Origin: an uncultured bacterium | Lineage (GTDB): Bacteria > Bacteroidota > Bacteroidia > Bacteroidales > Bacteroidaceae | DNA: 64,000 nucleotides | Reading direction: 5' to 3' | NCBI GenBank assembly: GCA_905214795.1 | Contig: CAJMNM010000010.1 | Location: forward strand, 1 to 64,000 | In this document: positions 8,347 through 16,267 of the stretch, one piece after another | Numbering within the stretch: position 1 is the stretch's first letter | Layout of the letters: each line of letters starts with the position of its first letter | Position numbers and translations under genes: made by a program | Notes under the pieces: generated by a model | Told to the model about the DNA's origin: nothing | Database searches by the model: none | Seen by the model: the letters and a program-made list of their open reading frames with translations, nothing else

Positions 8347-10062
8347 ATGAAAAAAATCATATTTACGGGCCTATTATCCATTCTGGCCCTCACGCAAACC
8401 CAAGCCCACGTATGGGATGAACTGGCCATTCTGGCACGGCCGGACAACAACAGCACTTTTGCTTTGGAAAAATACTGCTTTATACAGCCCACCACCTATA
8501 CCAACGCCGTTTTCTTTGATTACAACAACGACGGAAATCTTGATCTTCTGCTCATGGGACAAGGCGGAGACTGGAACATCAGCGGTGACATCAAGTTTGT
8601 CATACTTTACCGCAATCTGGGCCCCGAAGAAAATTTCCGTTTTGAGAAAGTGGCAGACTCGGGATTCTCACAACGACGGGACGAGGGATTTTATAACCCC
8701 ATCTCTACCGGCGACTTCAACCATGACGGTTATACCGATGTCTTACTGATGAGCTTTGACAATGAACGACATGTTGATCTTTATCTTAACGACCAGGGGA
8801 GCGGGAAATTCATCCGTCAGGAAATCGGTTTTGAAGCAGTCTCCAACGGTTCCGTCATGTTCGGTGATTTAAACAACGATGGCTGGCTGGACATTGTATA
8901 CTCCGGATACAGCGACAAGACTCCTGCTGTTCTGAAAACCTATACCAATCAAAAAGACGGCAAATTTTCCGATCAAACCCCAGACAACATGTACGGTGTT
9001 TATCAGGGACAATCCACATTGGCCGACATCAATGGTGACGGACTTCTTGACATCATCTGTGGCGGTAACGGCAATGACGGAAATCGTACAACATCCATTC
9101 ACTATAATTCTACCGCCCAAAGCAGTCAGTTAGCTTTCCGCTCCATCTCCGGAACCGAATGCGGTATTCTGCCTGTTATCAATGCCAATCCCTTAGCTGC
9201 CGATTTCAATGCAGACGGCCTGACCGACTTAATCATCAACGGAGAAGCCAATGATGGTTCGGGATACCGCACCCGTATTTATTATCAGGACGAAACCGGA
9301 AACTTCACTATGGACACCTCATATCCTATCGTTCCGGTCAACCAAGACGGAGGTATCAATATGGGCGACTGGAACGGAGACGGCAATATGGATATCATTG
9401 CCGGAGGATATATCGGACAGCTTGATGCAGGAGCTCCGGCCTGTTACAGTTCGCCATTACGCGTGTACGAAAACCAGCCGGAGAAAAACGGTCTGAAAGG
9501 TAACACTCCACCCACCGCGCCGGACAATGTATCTGCCTTTACAGAAGATGGAGACATCATCATCAACTGGAACGATGGAACAGACACGGAGACGCCTGAA
9601 TCCGCACTACGATATAATCTGTTTGTCCAAAACAAGACCACCGGAGAAACCTACACCATGATTCCCGCGGATTTGGAAACCGGCAAGCTAAAGGTAGGAA
9701 ACGATTTGCAGACATCACTCTCGTCCGCAGTCAAGAACTATCGTATCAAAGCATTCGGAAAAGGTGAATACACCATTGGCGTACAAACTTTAGACCAGGC
9801 ATATGCCGGCAGCAAATTTAAAACAATCAATCTTTCCGTAACCACAGGCGTTAAGGAAAGCACTGCCAATACAGGTCTGCAAGTCACTAATAACGGCATG
9901 AATGTCGATATAAAATGTGATTCTCAGGAAACGGTCTGCATCTATTCTACCGATGGTCAGTTGGTAGCAACAGGTCAGACCAACGAAACGTTCATCCTGC
10001 CCGGAAAAGGTGTCTATCTTATTGCAGCCGGACCTTATCGTGAAAAAACGCTTCTAAAATAA
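8347..10062 (+). CDS. Secreted FG-GAP/VCBS-repeat protein with C-terminal sorting-like module
   Basis: This 571-residue protein has a signal peptide (MKKIIFTGLLSILALTQTQA). Residues about 50-370 are repeated VCBS/FG-GAP beta-propeller blades with Ca-binding loops of the D-x-N-x-D-G-x-x-D type, such as DYNNDGNLDLLL, DFNHDGYTDVLLM, DLNNDGWLDIVY, DINGDGLLDIICG and DWNGDGNMDIIAG. A fibronectin-III-like domain (about residue 390-500) follows, and the last ~65 residues (VCIYSTDGQLVATG, GKGVYLIAAG) resemble a T9SS type-A sorting domain. Such proteins are surface or secreted and may bind glycans; no catalytic motif is visible. Its closest relative in the window is the protein at 21592-23712. It is co-transcribed with GH43. 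Confidence 0.85.
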   Translation: MKKIIFTGLLSILALTQTQAHVWDELAILARPDNNSTFALEKYCFIQPTTYTNAVFFDYNNDGNLDLLLMGQGGDWNISGDIKFVILYRNLGPEENFRFEKVADSGFSQRRDEGFYNPISTGDFNHDGYTDVLLMSFDNERHVDLYLNDQGSGKFIRQEIGFEAVSNGSVMFGDLNNDGWLDIVYSGYSDKTPAVLKTYTNQKDGKFSDQTPDNMYGVYQGQSTLADINGDGLLDIICGGNGNDGNRTTSIHYNSTAQSSQLAFRSISGTECGILPVINANPLAADFNADGLTDLIINGEANDGSGYRTRIYYQDETGNFTMDTSYPIVPVNQDGGINMGDWNGDGNMDIIAGGYIGQLDAGAPACYSSPLRVYENQPEKNGLKGNTPPTAPDNVSAFTEDGDIIINWNDGTDTETPESALRYNLFVQNKTTGETYTMIPADLETGKLKVGNDLQTSLSSAVKNYRIKAFGKGEYTIGVQTLDQAYAGSKFKTINLSVTTGVKESTANTGLQVTNNGMNVDIKCDSQETVCIYSTDGQLVATGQTNETFILPGKGVYLIAAGPYREKTLLK

Positions 10063-10147
10063 ATAAACAGTAAAGGTTAAAACATATATGGGTTACATTT
10101 GAGCAAATCACTTAAAAAAAAGAGATAAAATACCGCTCATTCTTATC

Positions 10148-10208
10148 AACTAAAAAGGTTCATCTAAAAAGGGCTTTCCTCCGCTCCTGAAAGTGAACCT
10201 TTTTAGTT
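10148..10208 (+). terminator. Strong 15-bp stem terminator after the GH43/FG-GAP operon
   Basis: AACTAAAAAGGTTCA (10148-10162) pairs perfectly with TGAACCTTTTTAGTT (10194-10208), with TT and CCC following. The stem's own A/T tract makes it workable in both directions. It lies 86 nt after the FG-GAP gene and just before repeat copy A. Confidence 0.75.
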
Positions 10209-10469
10209 TTCCCGTCAAAAGACATATTTCATTATCTCCATCATTATAAGCCAATTAAAGTTTATCCCAAAAAAGTATTCACCTCTTCACATTCCATTAT
10301 AACATGCTTATTATCTGAATAATACGTGTGAAGGGGTATGTTTCACTTTATACTTAAACCCCGTCATTTATCCATAACCGGACCTAACCGGCCCGAAAAG
10401 CTGAAAAATCAGACCTTTGACTTAGGTCATATTCAAAAAATCTGATTAAAAATCCACAGTCAAAGCCAC

Positions 10470-10590
10470 AACCGTGCAGAAAAATATTCCGGTACGGTAA
10501 CGGGTTTCACCGTAACAGTGCGGAAAATAATTCATAAAGTGCAGGATTGAATCCGTAACCGTACGGAAAAAAACTCGTAACCGTATGCAT
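10470..10590 (+). repeat. Six-unit array with 22-nt period (copy A)
   Basis: AACCGTaCGGa-like units start at 10470 (aaccgtgcaga), 10492 (inverted, gtacggta), 10514 (aacagtgcgga), 10536 (aaagtgcagga), 10557 (aaccgtacgga) and 10579 (aaccgtatgca). The spacings of 22, 22, 22, 21 and 22 nt equal two helical turns, so all units lie on one face of the DNA. The array is iteron-like; no cognate protein is identified. Confidence 0.75.
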
Positions 10591-10611
10591 TTCGTACAAA
10601 ACCTACCTTTT

Positions 10612-10652
10612 GTGAAAGACCGGTGAAGGAGTTGTGAAGGATGACCCTTCAC
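10612..10652 (+). repeat. Three GTGAAgGA units with 11-nt period plus inverted copy (copy A)
   Basis: GTGAA begins at 10612, 10623 and 10634, exactly one helical turn apart, and an inverted TTCAC is at 10648-10652. The same arrangement occurs in copy B at 40892, 40903 and 40914 with TTCAC at 40928. Confidence 0.7.
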
Positions 10653-10891
10653 ACTTAACTTTCTGTCAGTCTGTTATTTGAATGGCATTGTGAAGGAGTA
10701 AGGCCGGAAAGTGAAAAAATACCTTTATAGGGAAAACGCAGGGGCGCGCAGGCGTAATACTACTTCTTCTCTGCACTGCATGACCTATCGGAAAGTGAAA
10801 GAAATGCACCGTAAGCTGCAAAATGTGACCGAATGCGTTTGAAAGTGACCACAGGTAACCAAAAGCTACCAGGGTGTATTCAACCCTGCTG

Positions 10892-10899
10892 TATATTTG
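10892..10899 (+). promoter_or_regulatory. -7 element at the right end of repeat copy A
   Basis: TATATTTG, a TAnnTTTG match, is conserved in both repeat copies (41172-41179 in copy B). In copy A an ATG follows 20 nt downstream at 10919. A small inverted repeat CAGGGT/ACCCTG lies just upstream in copy A only. No -33 TTTG is evident. Confidence 0.5.
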
Positions 10900-10918
10900 T
10901 TCCCAAAAGCAGAAAACC

Positions 10919-11263
10919 ATGAACACAATCAGTATACTAGTACGCCGCGCAGCCAGAAAATGGGCGAAAAAACAAAATAGCCCCGACTTAGCCGAACATG
11001 AAACAGCAGCAACAGACAAGCATGTAGAAATACAGACTGAAAAGGAAACAGAACAGACGAGCCCCGTAAAGAAGACAAGCAACAGGAAGACAACAATCAA
11101 ACAACAGGCATTTAAAAGTCCTGAATGTATTTATAGGCGTCGTTTGGAAACTTGTAAGCATAAGTGGCATGCTTTCCTTTTAAATTCTCACCACGCCAAG
11201 AAACCACCTCTTACAAACTTTTTCCTCTTAAAATGGTATATTAAACGTCATCATTATATATAA
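10919..11263 (+). CDS. Small basic protein of unknown function downstream of repeat A
   Basis: This 114-residue ORF starts at the first ATG (MNTISILVRRAARKWAKKQN) after the repeat's -7 element and ends just before a hairpin (11269-11317). It is strongly basic and hydrophilic: Lys/Arg clusters at both ends, an acidic, Thr-rich middle (about residue 20-48), and a C-terminus with several His. There is no signal peptide, no membrane segment and no domain I recognise. A promoter-like element, an ATG and a hairpin in the right order support a real transcript. An overlapping minus-strand frame (10666-11100) exists but has no such signals. It may be a decayed remnant rather than a working gene. Confidence 0.35.
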   Translation: MNTISILVRRAARKWAKKQNSPDLAEHETAATDKHVEIQTEKETEQTSPVKKTSNRKTTIKQQAFKSPECIYRRRLETCKHKWHAFLLNSHHAKKPPLTNFFLLKWYIKRHHYI

Positions 11264-11268
11264 AAAAC

Positions 11269-11317
11269 AAACGAAAGGGCGAAGATGGACAACCCCATCA
11301 CTATCCCCCTCTCGTTT
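11269..11317 (+). terminator. Hairpin after the small basic ORF
   Basis: AAACGAAAGGG (11269-11279) pairs with CCCTCTCGTTT (11307-11317) at 10 of 11 positions, starting 6 nt after the stop codon. There is no long T run and the loop is large, so this is a modest terminator candidate. Confidence 0.4.
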
Positions 11318-11457
11318 AATTCTGAAAAACAATCTTTAAACCTAAACCAATACTGGAAAAACACTAATCATTAACCTAATCTCAATTCTAACCTTACTAT
11401 TATTAACCTATATGCAAAGAGAACATTTTTTAGTGAAACAGGCAATCAGACAAGCGT
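11318..11457. other. AT-rich intergenic spacer
   Basis: No gene, repeat or clear signal is seen between the small ORF's hairpin and the terminator of the minus-strand locus. Confidence 0.5.
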
Positions 11458-11485
11458 AAAAAAATGATATGTTTGCTTCATATCA
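11458..11485 (-). terminator. Intrinsic terminator of the minus-strand PUL
   Basis: Read on the minus strand, TGATATG pairs with CATATCA around a 7-nt loop and is followed directly by seven T residues. It lies 54 nt past the last GH-D gene. Confidence 0.75.
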
Positions 11486-11539
11486 GCCTTTCTGACGCCA
11501 CTCCGGCATTTTTTCAGTCAAAAACGCCGTAAATCATGA

Positions 11540-13933
11540 CTACGGAACCAATATTTTGTGAGTTTCCGTTTTCCCGTCATCATATCCGACGCGTACCAGT
11601 ACCGCTCCTATTACCGGCGGGCAAACAAAACGGGCCTCGGCCGAACCGTCCAGTGTAAGCCGCAGAATCTGACTTCCAGAAACATCAAACAAAGAGATAT
11701 CCCGCATAGGCTCATTTGCAGAGACGGCAATTTCGCGTCCGCCTTCAATACGGACCTCAGCCTGTTTCCGTTCATTACATTCCGATTCGTCCACACCGGT
11801 TCCACCAATCTTGTGAAAACGGTATATCTTAGCGTCTCTGCCCGGTACGGAATAAGACAACTGATCTTTCACATCTGTAAGCAACTCACCACTCCACAAT
11901 TCCTTAACCTCATCAAATTCCGTATTCTCTATACCGAGCAACGATAACGGTATAGAACCATTTGAAACGACATAGGTATAATTGAATACTGCAACATAAA
12001 GATATTCAGGCGTATGATACATAAAACAACATTCTGCAGCATTGTCGTTGCCGTTATATTCCTCATAGCCATAAACGGGCATGAACGAACGGCCCAAATC
12101 TGCCATCTTGTTGACATCGGCATTCATCATGATTGTTTCGGCCCGCTCACGCGACAACTCCGCATTACCACGGCCAGACTCGTCTGTCAGGCTGAAATTA
12201 TCGGCAACCAAAAGCATGCCACTCACCGCACCGTTAGTCATACGGGCACGGTTTTCGCCAATTGTTTCCTTTATCAAGTCGTTACCAACAAAGACCAGAT
12301 GGTCCGGGTCATTATACTGATAAAACTGATTGGTCCACCAACCGCCTGAAATAGCATTCATACTATATTCCGTCTGATCAATTTTGCCCCATGTGTCACA
12401 AGCAATTCTACGCGAATTACCATATTGGTAAGGAAAAATAGGAGCAATGGACAACGCAACAAACATTGGTTCTCCCTCATCAGCTTTTTTAATAAAGTAC
12501 TGGAATCCCTCGTTATAAGCCTCAACAGCAGTCTTGACCTCCGGATTATAATAAGAATCAGCCTGTACCATACCATTACTGGTAAAATCGACCTTGATAT
12601 ATTTGAAGCCGCGTGCCTTGATGTTACGCAACTGCCATGCGATATTGGCTTTCACACCGGGATGAGTGGGATCCAGACAATAGGCTCCGTCAAGCATATA
12701 AGGCTCGCCGTTCACCTTCAACACACATTCACGTGCTGTATAGATGGTCTGTCCGTCGAGTTTGTTGTCAAGCATGTCAGCATTCCACCACAATGCGAAT
12801 GGTGAACAGTATGTTCCGGCAATCTGTCCGTTCTCTGCACACACTTCGTTCAGTTCTTCCTTTTGCTGGGCAGACAAATTATCCCACGAATCAATACTGA
12901 TAATGTTCAGTCCCTGACTGTTACAGAACCCGGCCGGCTTTAACACATCATGATAATAGTTGGATATATCCACATCGGTCTCGAAAGAATTCTTGTCCGA
13001 CATCACGCCCCAGCTTTGCCATCCAAACGGGGTTCCTCCGGTCCAATTATCACGCATAGGCTGTACCAATGTATTTGCTTTTCCGAAAGCTTCAAGCCCT
13101 AAACGCCAGTCATCATAAAAACCAACAAACATGCGTGCAGAAGAAACTGTCAGGCCCTCTATCTTTCCGTGTGGCAGCACATCGCGCGTTTCAGAATTGG
13201 AAACTCCGGAAAACACCTTGATTTGTTCCAATTTTCCATTATTGGACGCATTGACAGACACTGCACTCTTCCAATGGTCATGCTCCACCGAGCCTACAAC
13301 CAATCCATTACGACTCTGACCTTCATACAGCGCTGTCACTTCATATGAGGTCATTTCACCATTAATATGATATTTATGATAACGCACGAATCCATCATTG
13401 TCAAACGGCACTTTCAACATTCGGTTATCATTGTCGGACAAGAAAAGTGTATAAGCCGAATTCACCGACACAGGAGCCAGATAATTAGAACGGATAGTCT
13501 CACCGCCTGTTAATGAAAGGTCTGCAATCAGGTAATCCTGATTGTCATAAAAATAAAAATGCTGCGCCATAGACACCTCATCTCCGTTATCGGGTTCTGT
13601 AAAGGTGAAGGTATGACAAACCCCTGTTCCGAACTCATCACTGACCGGAGTTTCCGTATAAGTCATTTCTGAAAATGATTGGGTATTGACAGAACGGGAT
13701 TCACCGGCTGCATTGTCATATGTAGCCTCAGGCTCTGAACCGATAAATACCGGACGATAGGTACCGTCTGTTTTCTGACTATTGAGCTTAAACGACTTGT
13801 CAGCCTCTACATAGGTCAGTTTCCACAAGCCATGCACAATCACTATATCTTCGGCTGTAATTTTGCCACACCATAAGAGATTTAAAGCAAGCATGAGGCC
13901 CGCTAATCTGATGTTTTTCATATTTTTCTGCAT
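11540..13933 (-). CDS. Clan GH-D alpha-galactosidase-like enzyme (paralogue 1)
   Basis: This exported 797-residue enzyme is of the alpha-galactosidase type (GH27/GH36-like). After a signal peptide (ending near AEDIV) comes a beta-sandwich (to about residue 280), then a TIM barrel beginning at TPFGWQSWGVMSDKN. The likely nucleophile is D449 in KYIKVDFTSNGM; D in SRRIACDTWGK about 70 residues later is the likely acid/base, matching the R-x-x-x-D pattern of GH27. The last ~70 residues (ISLFDVSGSQILRL and on) form a short beta module like a T9SS type-A sorting domain. It is separated by 190 nt and a terminator from paralogue 2, so it is probably transcribed separately. GH27 also includes beta-L-arabinopyranosidases, so the sugar is uncertain. 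Confidence 0.85.
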   Translation of the reverse strand: MQKNMKNIRLAGLMLALNLLWCGKITAEDIVIVHGLWKLTYVEADKSFKLNSQKTDGTYRPVFIGSEPEATYDNAAGESRSVNTQSFSEMTYTETPVSDEFGTGVCHTFTFTEPDNGDEVSMAQHFYFYDNQDYLIADLSLTGGETIRSNYLAPVSVNSAYTLFLSDNDNRMLKVPFDNDGFVRYHKYHINGEMTSYEVTALYEGQSRNGLVVGSVEHDHWKSAVSVNASNNGKLEQIKVFSGVSNSETRDVLPHGKIEGLTVSSARMFVGFYDDWRLGLEAFGKANTLVQPMRDNWTGGTPFGWQSWGVMSDKNSFETDVDISNYYHDVLKPAGFCNSQGLNIISIDSWDNLSAQQKEELNEVCAENGQIAGTYCSPFALWWNADMLDNKLDGQTIYTARECVLKVNGEPYMLDGAYCLDPTHPGVKANIAWQLRNIKARGFKYIKVDFTSNGMVQADSYYNPEVKTAVEAYNEGFQYFIKKADEGEPMFVALSIAPIFPYQYGNSRRIACDTWGKIDQTEYSMNAISGGWWTNQFYQYNDPDHLVFVGNDLIKETIGENRARMTNGAVSGMLLVADNFSLTDESGRGNAELSRERAETIMMNADVNKMADLGRSFMPVYGYEEYNGNDNAAECCFMYHTPEYLYVAVFNYTYVVSNGSIPLSLLGIENTEFDEVKELWSGELLTDVKDQLSYSVPGRDAKIYRFHKIGGTGVDESECNERKQAEVRIEGGREIAVSANEPMRDISLFDVSGSQILRLTLDGSAEARFVCPPVIGAVLVRVGYDDGKTETHKILVP

Positions 13934-14045
13934 TCTGATTTAAATTCAAATACAAAATAACAAAATAATAATCTGGCTTTCTATTAATCTTTATCCAAAA
14001 AATGAAAATTAGGCTTCAGACATACATTCATTCCAAAAGATATAA

Positions 14046-14100
14046 ATAAAAAAGAAGAGACTTTCCCACTCCTTAAGTAAAAGGAACAGGAAAGTCTCTT
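14046..14100 (-). terminator. Intrinsic terminator after GH-D paralogue 2
   Basis: On the minus strand AAGAGACTTTCC pairs with GGAAAGTCTCTT (12 bp; arms at 14089-14100 and 14055-14066). The loop contains a further CCTT/AAGG pairing, and TCTTTTTTATTTA follows. It starts 23 nt beyond the stop codon. Confidence 0.8.
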
Positions 14101-14123
14101 ATCATAACTATATTTACCTATAA

Positions 14124-16253
14124 TCAGCGTTTTTCGAAACGATAGACTCTGGCGTCTTTAGCCGGCACTTCATATAGCAGCTTTCCATCATTAGCATTTA
14201 TCGTCTTATTAGTCCAAAGTTCCTGTATCCGTGTAAATCCATCCTCTGTTATTTCGAGCAAATCAAAAGGTATGGCTCCTCTAAGAGGAGTATCCTGGTA
14301 ATTAAATACGGCAACATAAAGGTATTCCGATGTATGATACATGAAACAAGTTTCAGCCGCATCATCCTTTCCATTATATTCCGCATATCCGAACACCGGA
14401 CGGAAAGAACGTCCGATATTACCAATCTCATTAATTGCCTTATTCATCAGCACTGATTTGGCACGTTCACGAGACAATACAGCATTTCCTCTTCCCGAAC
14501 GGTCGTTAAGACTATAATTATCGGCAACCAGAAGCATACCGCTCACCGCACCGTTTGTTACACGGGCACGGTTCTCACTCTCGGTTTCCTTCACTTCATC
14601 ATTACCGACAAGCACCAAATGATCGGGGTCGTTATACTGATAGATACGGTCGGTCCACCAACCACCGGAAATTGCGTTCATACTGTACTCAGTCTGGCCA
14701 ATCTTACCCCATGTATCACATGCAATACGTCGTGAATTACCATATTGATATGGAAAGACCGGAGCAATTGACAACGCCACAAACATCGGCTCGCCCTTGT
14801 CTGTCTCTTTTATAAAATGAGACATACCTTCGTTAAACGCCTCAACCGCTGTCTTCACATTCGGATTATAATAAGAGTCGGCCTGTACCATACCGTTGCT
14901 GATAAAATCAACTTTCACATATTTAAAGCCCTGTTCTTTCATCTTACGAATTTGTGCGCTCATCATGGCTTTAACACCGGGATGTGTAGGGTCGAGACAA
15001 AAAGCGCCATCAAGTTTATACGGTTTTCCGTTCATCTTCAACACACAGTCCCAACCGGTATAATCACTGCTACTAGGATCAATCTTGCGGTCGAGCATGT
15101 CCTCATTCCACCATAAAGCAAACGGTGTGCAATATGTTCCTGCTATCTGTCCATGCTCTGCACAAACTTTGTTCAACTGTACTTTCTGCTCCGGAGAAAG
15201 ATTGTCCCAGGCATCTATACTAATGATATTAATACCTTCCTTGCTGCAAAAACCTGCGGGTTGAAGTTCCTCGGCAAAATAATCAGCCACATCAATATCG
15301 GTCTGCAAAGAGTTCTTGTCACTCATAACTCCCCAACTCTGCCAACCAAAAGGAACACCAAAGGGCCATGAATCACGTTTGGGCTGCACAAGCGTATTGG
15401 CATCCGCATATGTTTCCATTCCTGTACGCCAATCCTCAAAATAACCAACAAACATCAAAGCTGAACGGACTTCGGGCCCTGTGATTTTTCCATGAGGAAG
15501 AATATCACGTGTTTCAGAGTTTGACACACCAGAAAAGACTTTCATCTCATCAATCTGACCTTGAGCCGACGCCTTGACGGACACTGCACTTTTCCAACGG
15601 TCATGCTCAACAGAGCCCACAACAAATCCTTGACGACTTTCACCCTCATAAAGTGAAGCCACTTCATAGGAAATCATCTCGCCATCGATATGATACTTAT
15701 GATACCGCACAAAACCATCATTATCAAAAGGCACCTTCAGCATGCGGTTAAGTTCATTGGCAGCATACAGTCTGTATGATTCTGAAACGGCTAAAGGAGC
15801 AAGGTAATTGGAACATATCCCCTCCCCCTTCAATGTCAGATCAGTCAGAAAATAAGGTTTGTCCTCATAAAAGTAAAACTTTTGTTGCATTTGTATATCA
15901 TCACCACCTTTGGGATTCGAAAAAACAAAGGTCCAACACAAGCCCTTACCAAAATTATTTTCTATACTCTCCTTACTTTTATCTACCTTGCCAAACGACA
16001 TGGTATTCACATTCCTGCTCTTACCAGAAATCTCATATGTAGCTTCCGGTTTTGAACCCTTTACTAATGTTTTATATTTCCCTCGGCCTATCTTATAATC
16101 AAACCGGAACTGTCCGTTATCTTTCTCATATGTAATTTTCCAGTTCCCGTTTTTGACAACAATATCTTTTGAATATCCCCCTACCGACATCAAAGTCAGT
16201 AAAAACAAACAAACGAGCCTTATGCCCAATCTTTTCATGCTACTGTTCATCAT
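14124..16253 (-). CDS. Clan GH-D alpha-galactosidase-like enzyme (paralogue 2, no C-terminal module)
   Basis: This 709-residue paralogue of the enzymes on either side has the same order: signal peptide (hydrophobic core LVCLFLLTLMSVGG), N-terminal beta-sandwich, and TIM barrel from VPFGWQSWGVMSDKN, with D449 in KYVKVDFISNGM as predicted nucleophile and D in SRRIACDTWGK as likely acid/base. The nucleophile falls at the same residue number as in paralogue 1. It ends at DARVYRFEKR, right after the catalytic unit, and so lacks the C-terminal sorting-like module of its two neighbours. It is therefore probably periplasmic whereas they may be surface-exposed (inference). It starts 14 nt after the stop of paralogue 3 and is co-transcribed with it. 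ATG 16238 (MKRLG) is an alternative start. Confidence 0.85.
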   Translation of the reverse strand: MMNSSMKRLGIRLVCLFLLTLMSVGGYSKDIVVKNGNWKITYEKDNGQFRFDYKIGRGKYKTLVKGSKPEATYEISGKSRNVNTMSFGKVDKSKESIENNFGKGLCWTFVFSNPKGGDDIQMQQKFYFYEDKPYFLTDLTLKGEGICSNYLAPLAVSESYRLYAANELNRMLKVPFDNDGFVRYHKYHIDGEMISYEVASLYEGESRQGFVVGSVEHDRWKSAVSVKASAQGQIDEMKVFSGVSNSETRDILPHGKITGPEVRSALMFVGYFEDWRTGMETYADANTLVQPKRDSWPFGVPFGWQSWGVMSDKNSLQTDIDVADYFAEELQPAGFCSKEGINIISIDAWDNLSPEQKVQLNKVCAEHGQIAGTYCTPFALWWNEDMLDRKIDPSSSDYTGWDCVLKMNGKPYKLDGAFCLDPTHPGVKAMMSAQIRKMKEQGFKYVKVDFISNGMVQADSYYNPNVKTAVEAFNEGMSHFIKETDKGEPMFVALSIAPVFPYQYGNSRRIACDTWGKIGQTEYSMNAISGGWWTDRIYQYNDPDHLVLVGNDEVKETESENRARVTNGAVSGMLLVADNYSLNDRSGRGNAVLSRERAKSVLMNKAINEIGNIGRSFRPVFGYAEYNGKDDAAETCFMYHTSEYLYVAVFNYQDTPLRGAIPFDLLEITEDGFTRIQELWTNKTINANDGKLLYEVPAKDARVYRFEKR

Positions 16254-16267
16254 AATTCAATAATTTG

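Larger units (their letters stand above)
10256..10900 (+). repeat. ~645-nt direct repeat, copy A
   Basis: This non-coding block aligns along its whole length with 40537-41180 in the same orientation. Shared stretches include aatacgtgtgaaggg (10320 and 40602), cagaaaaatattccggtacgg (about 10477), gtgcaggattgaatccgtaac (about 10539), gaatggcattgtgaaggagt (about 10680) and tatagggaaaacgca (about 10726). Open frames in the two copies are not conserved and many stops interrupt all frames, so it is not a shared protein gene. Inside are a 22-nt-period array and an 11-nt-period array (listed separately), and the right end is a Bacteroidota -7 element. The function is unknown. It may belong to a family of intergenic repeats dispersed in Bacteroidales genomes. 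Confidence 0.85.

Noticed and set aside
10470..10590. CRISPR array interpretation of the 22-nt-period units
   Set aside because: Units are short, imperfect and contiguous with no unique spacers, one unit is inverted, and no cas genes are nearby.
10666..11100. 144-codon minus-strand frame overlapping repeat A and the small basic ORF
   Set aside because: The part inside the repeat is not conserved in frame in copy B (41276-40935 reads differently after a shift), and its N-terminus is an Ala/Phe/Cys-rich artefact of the opposite strand.
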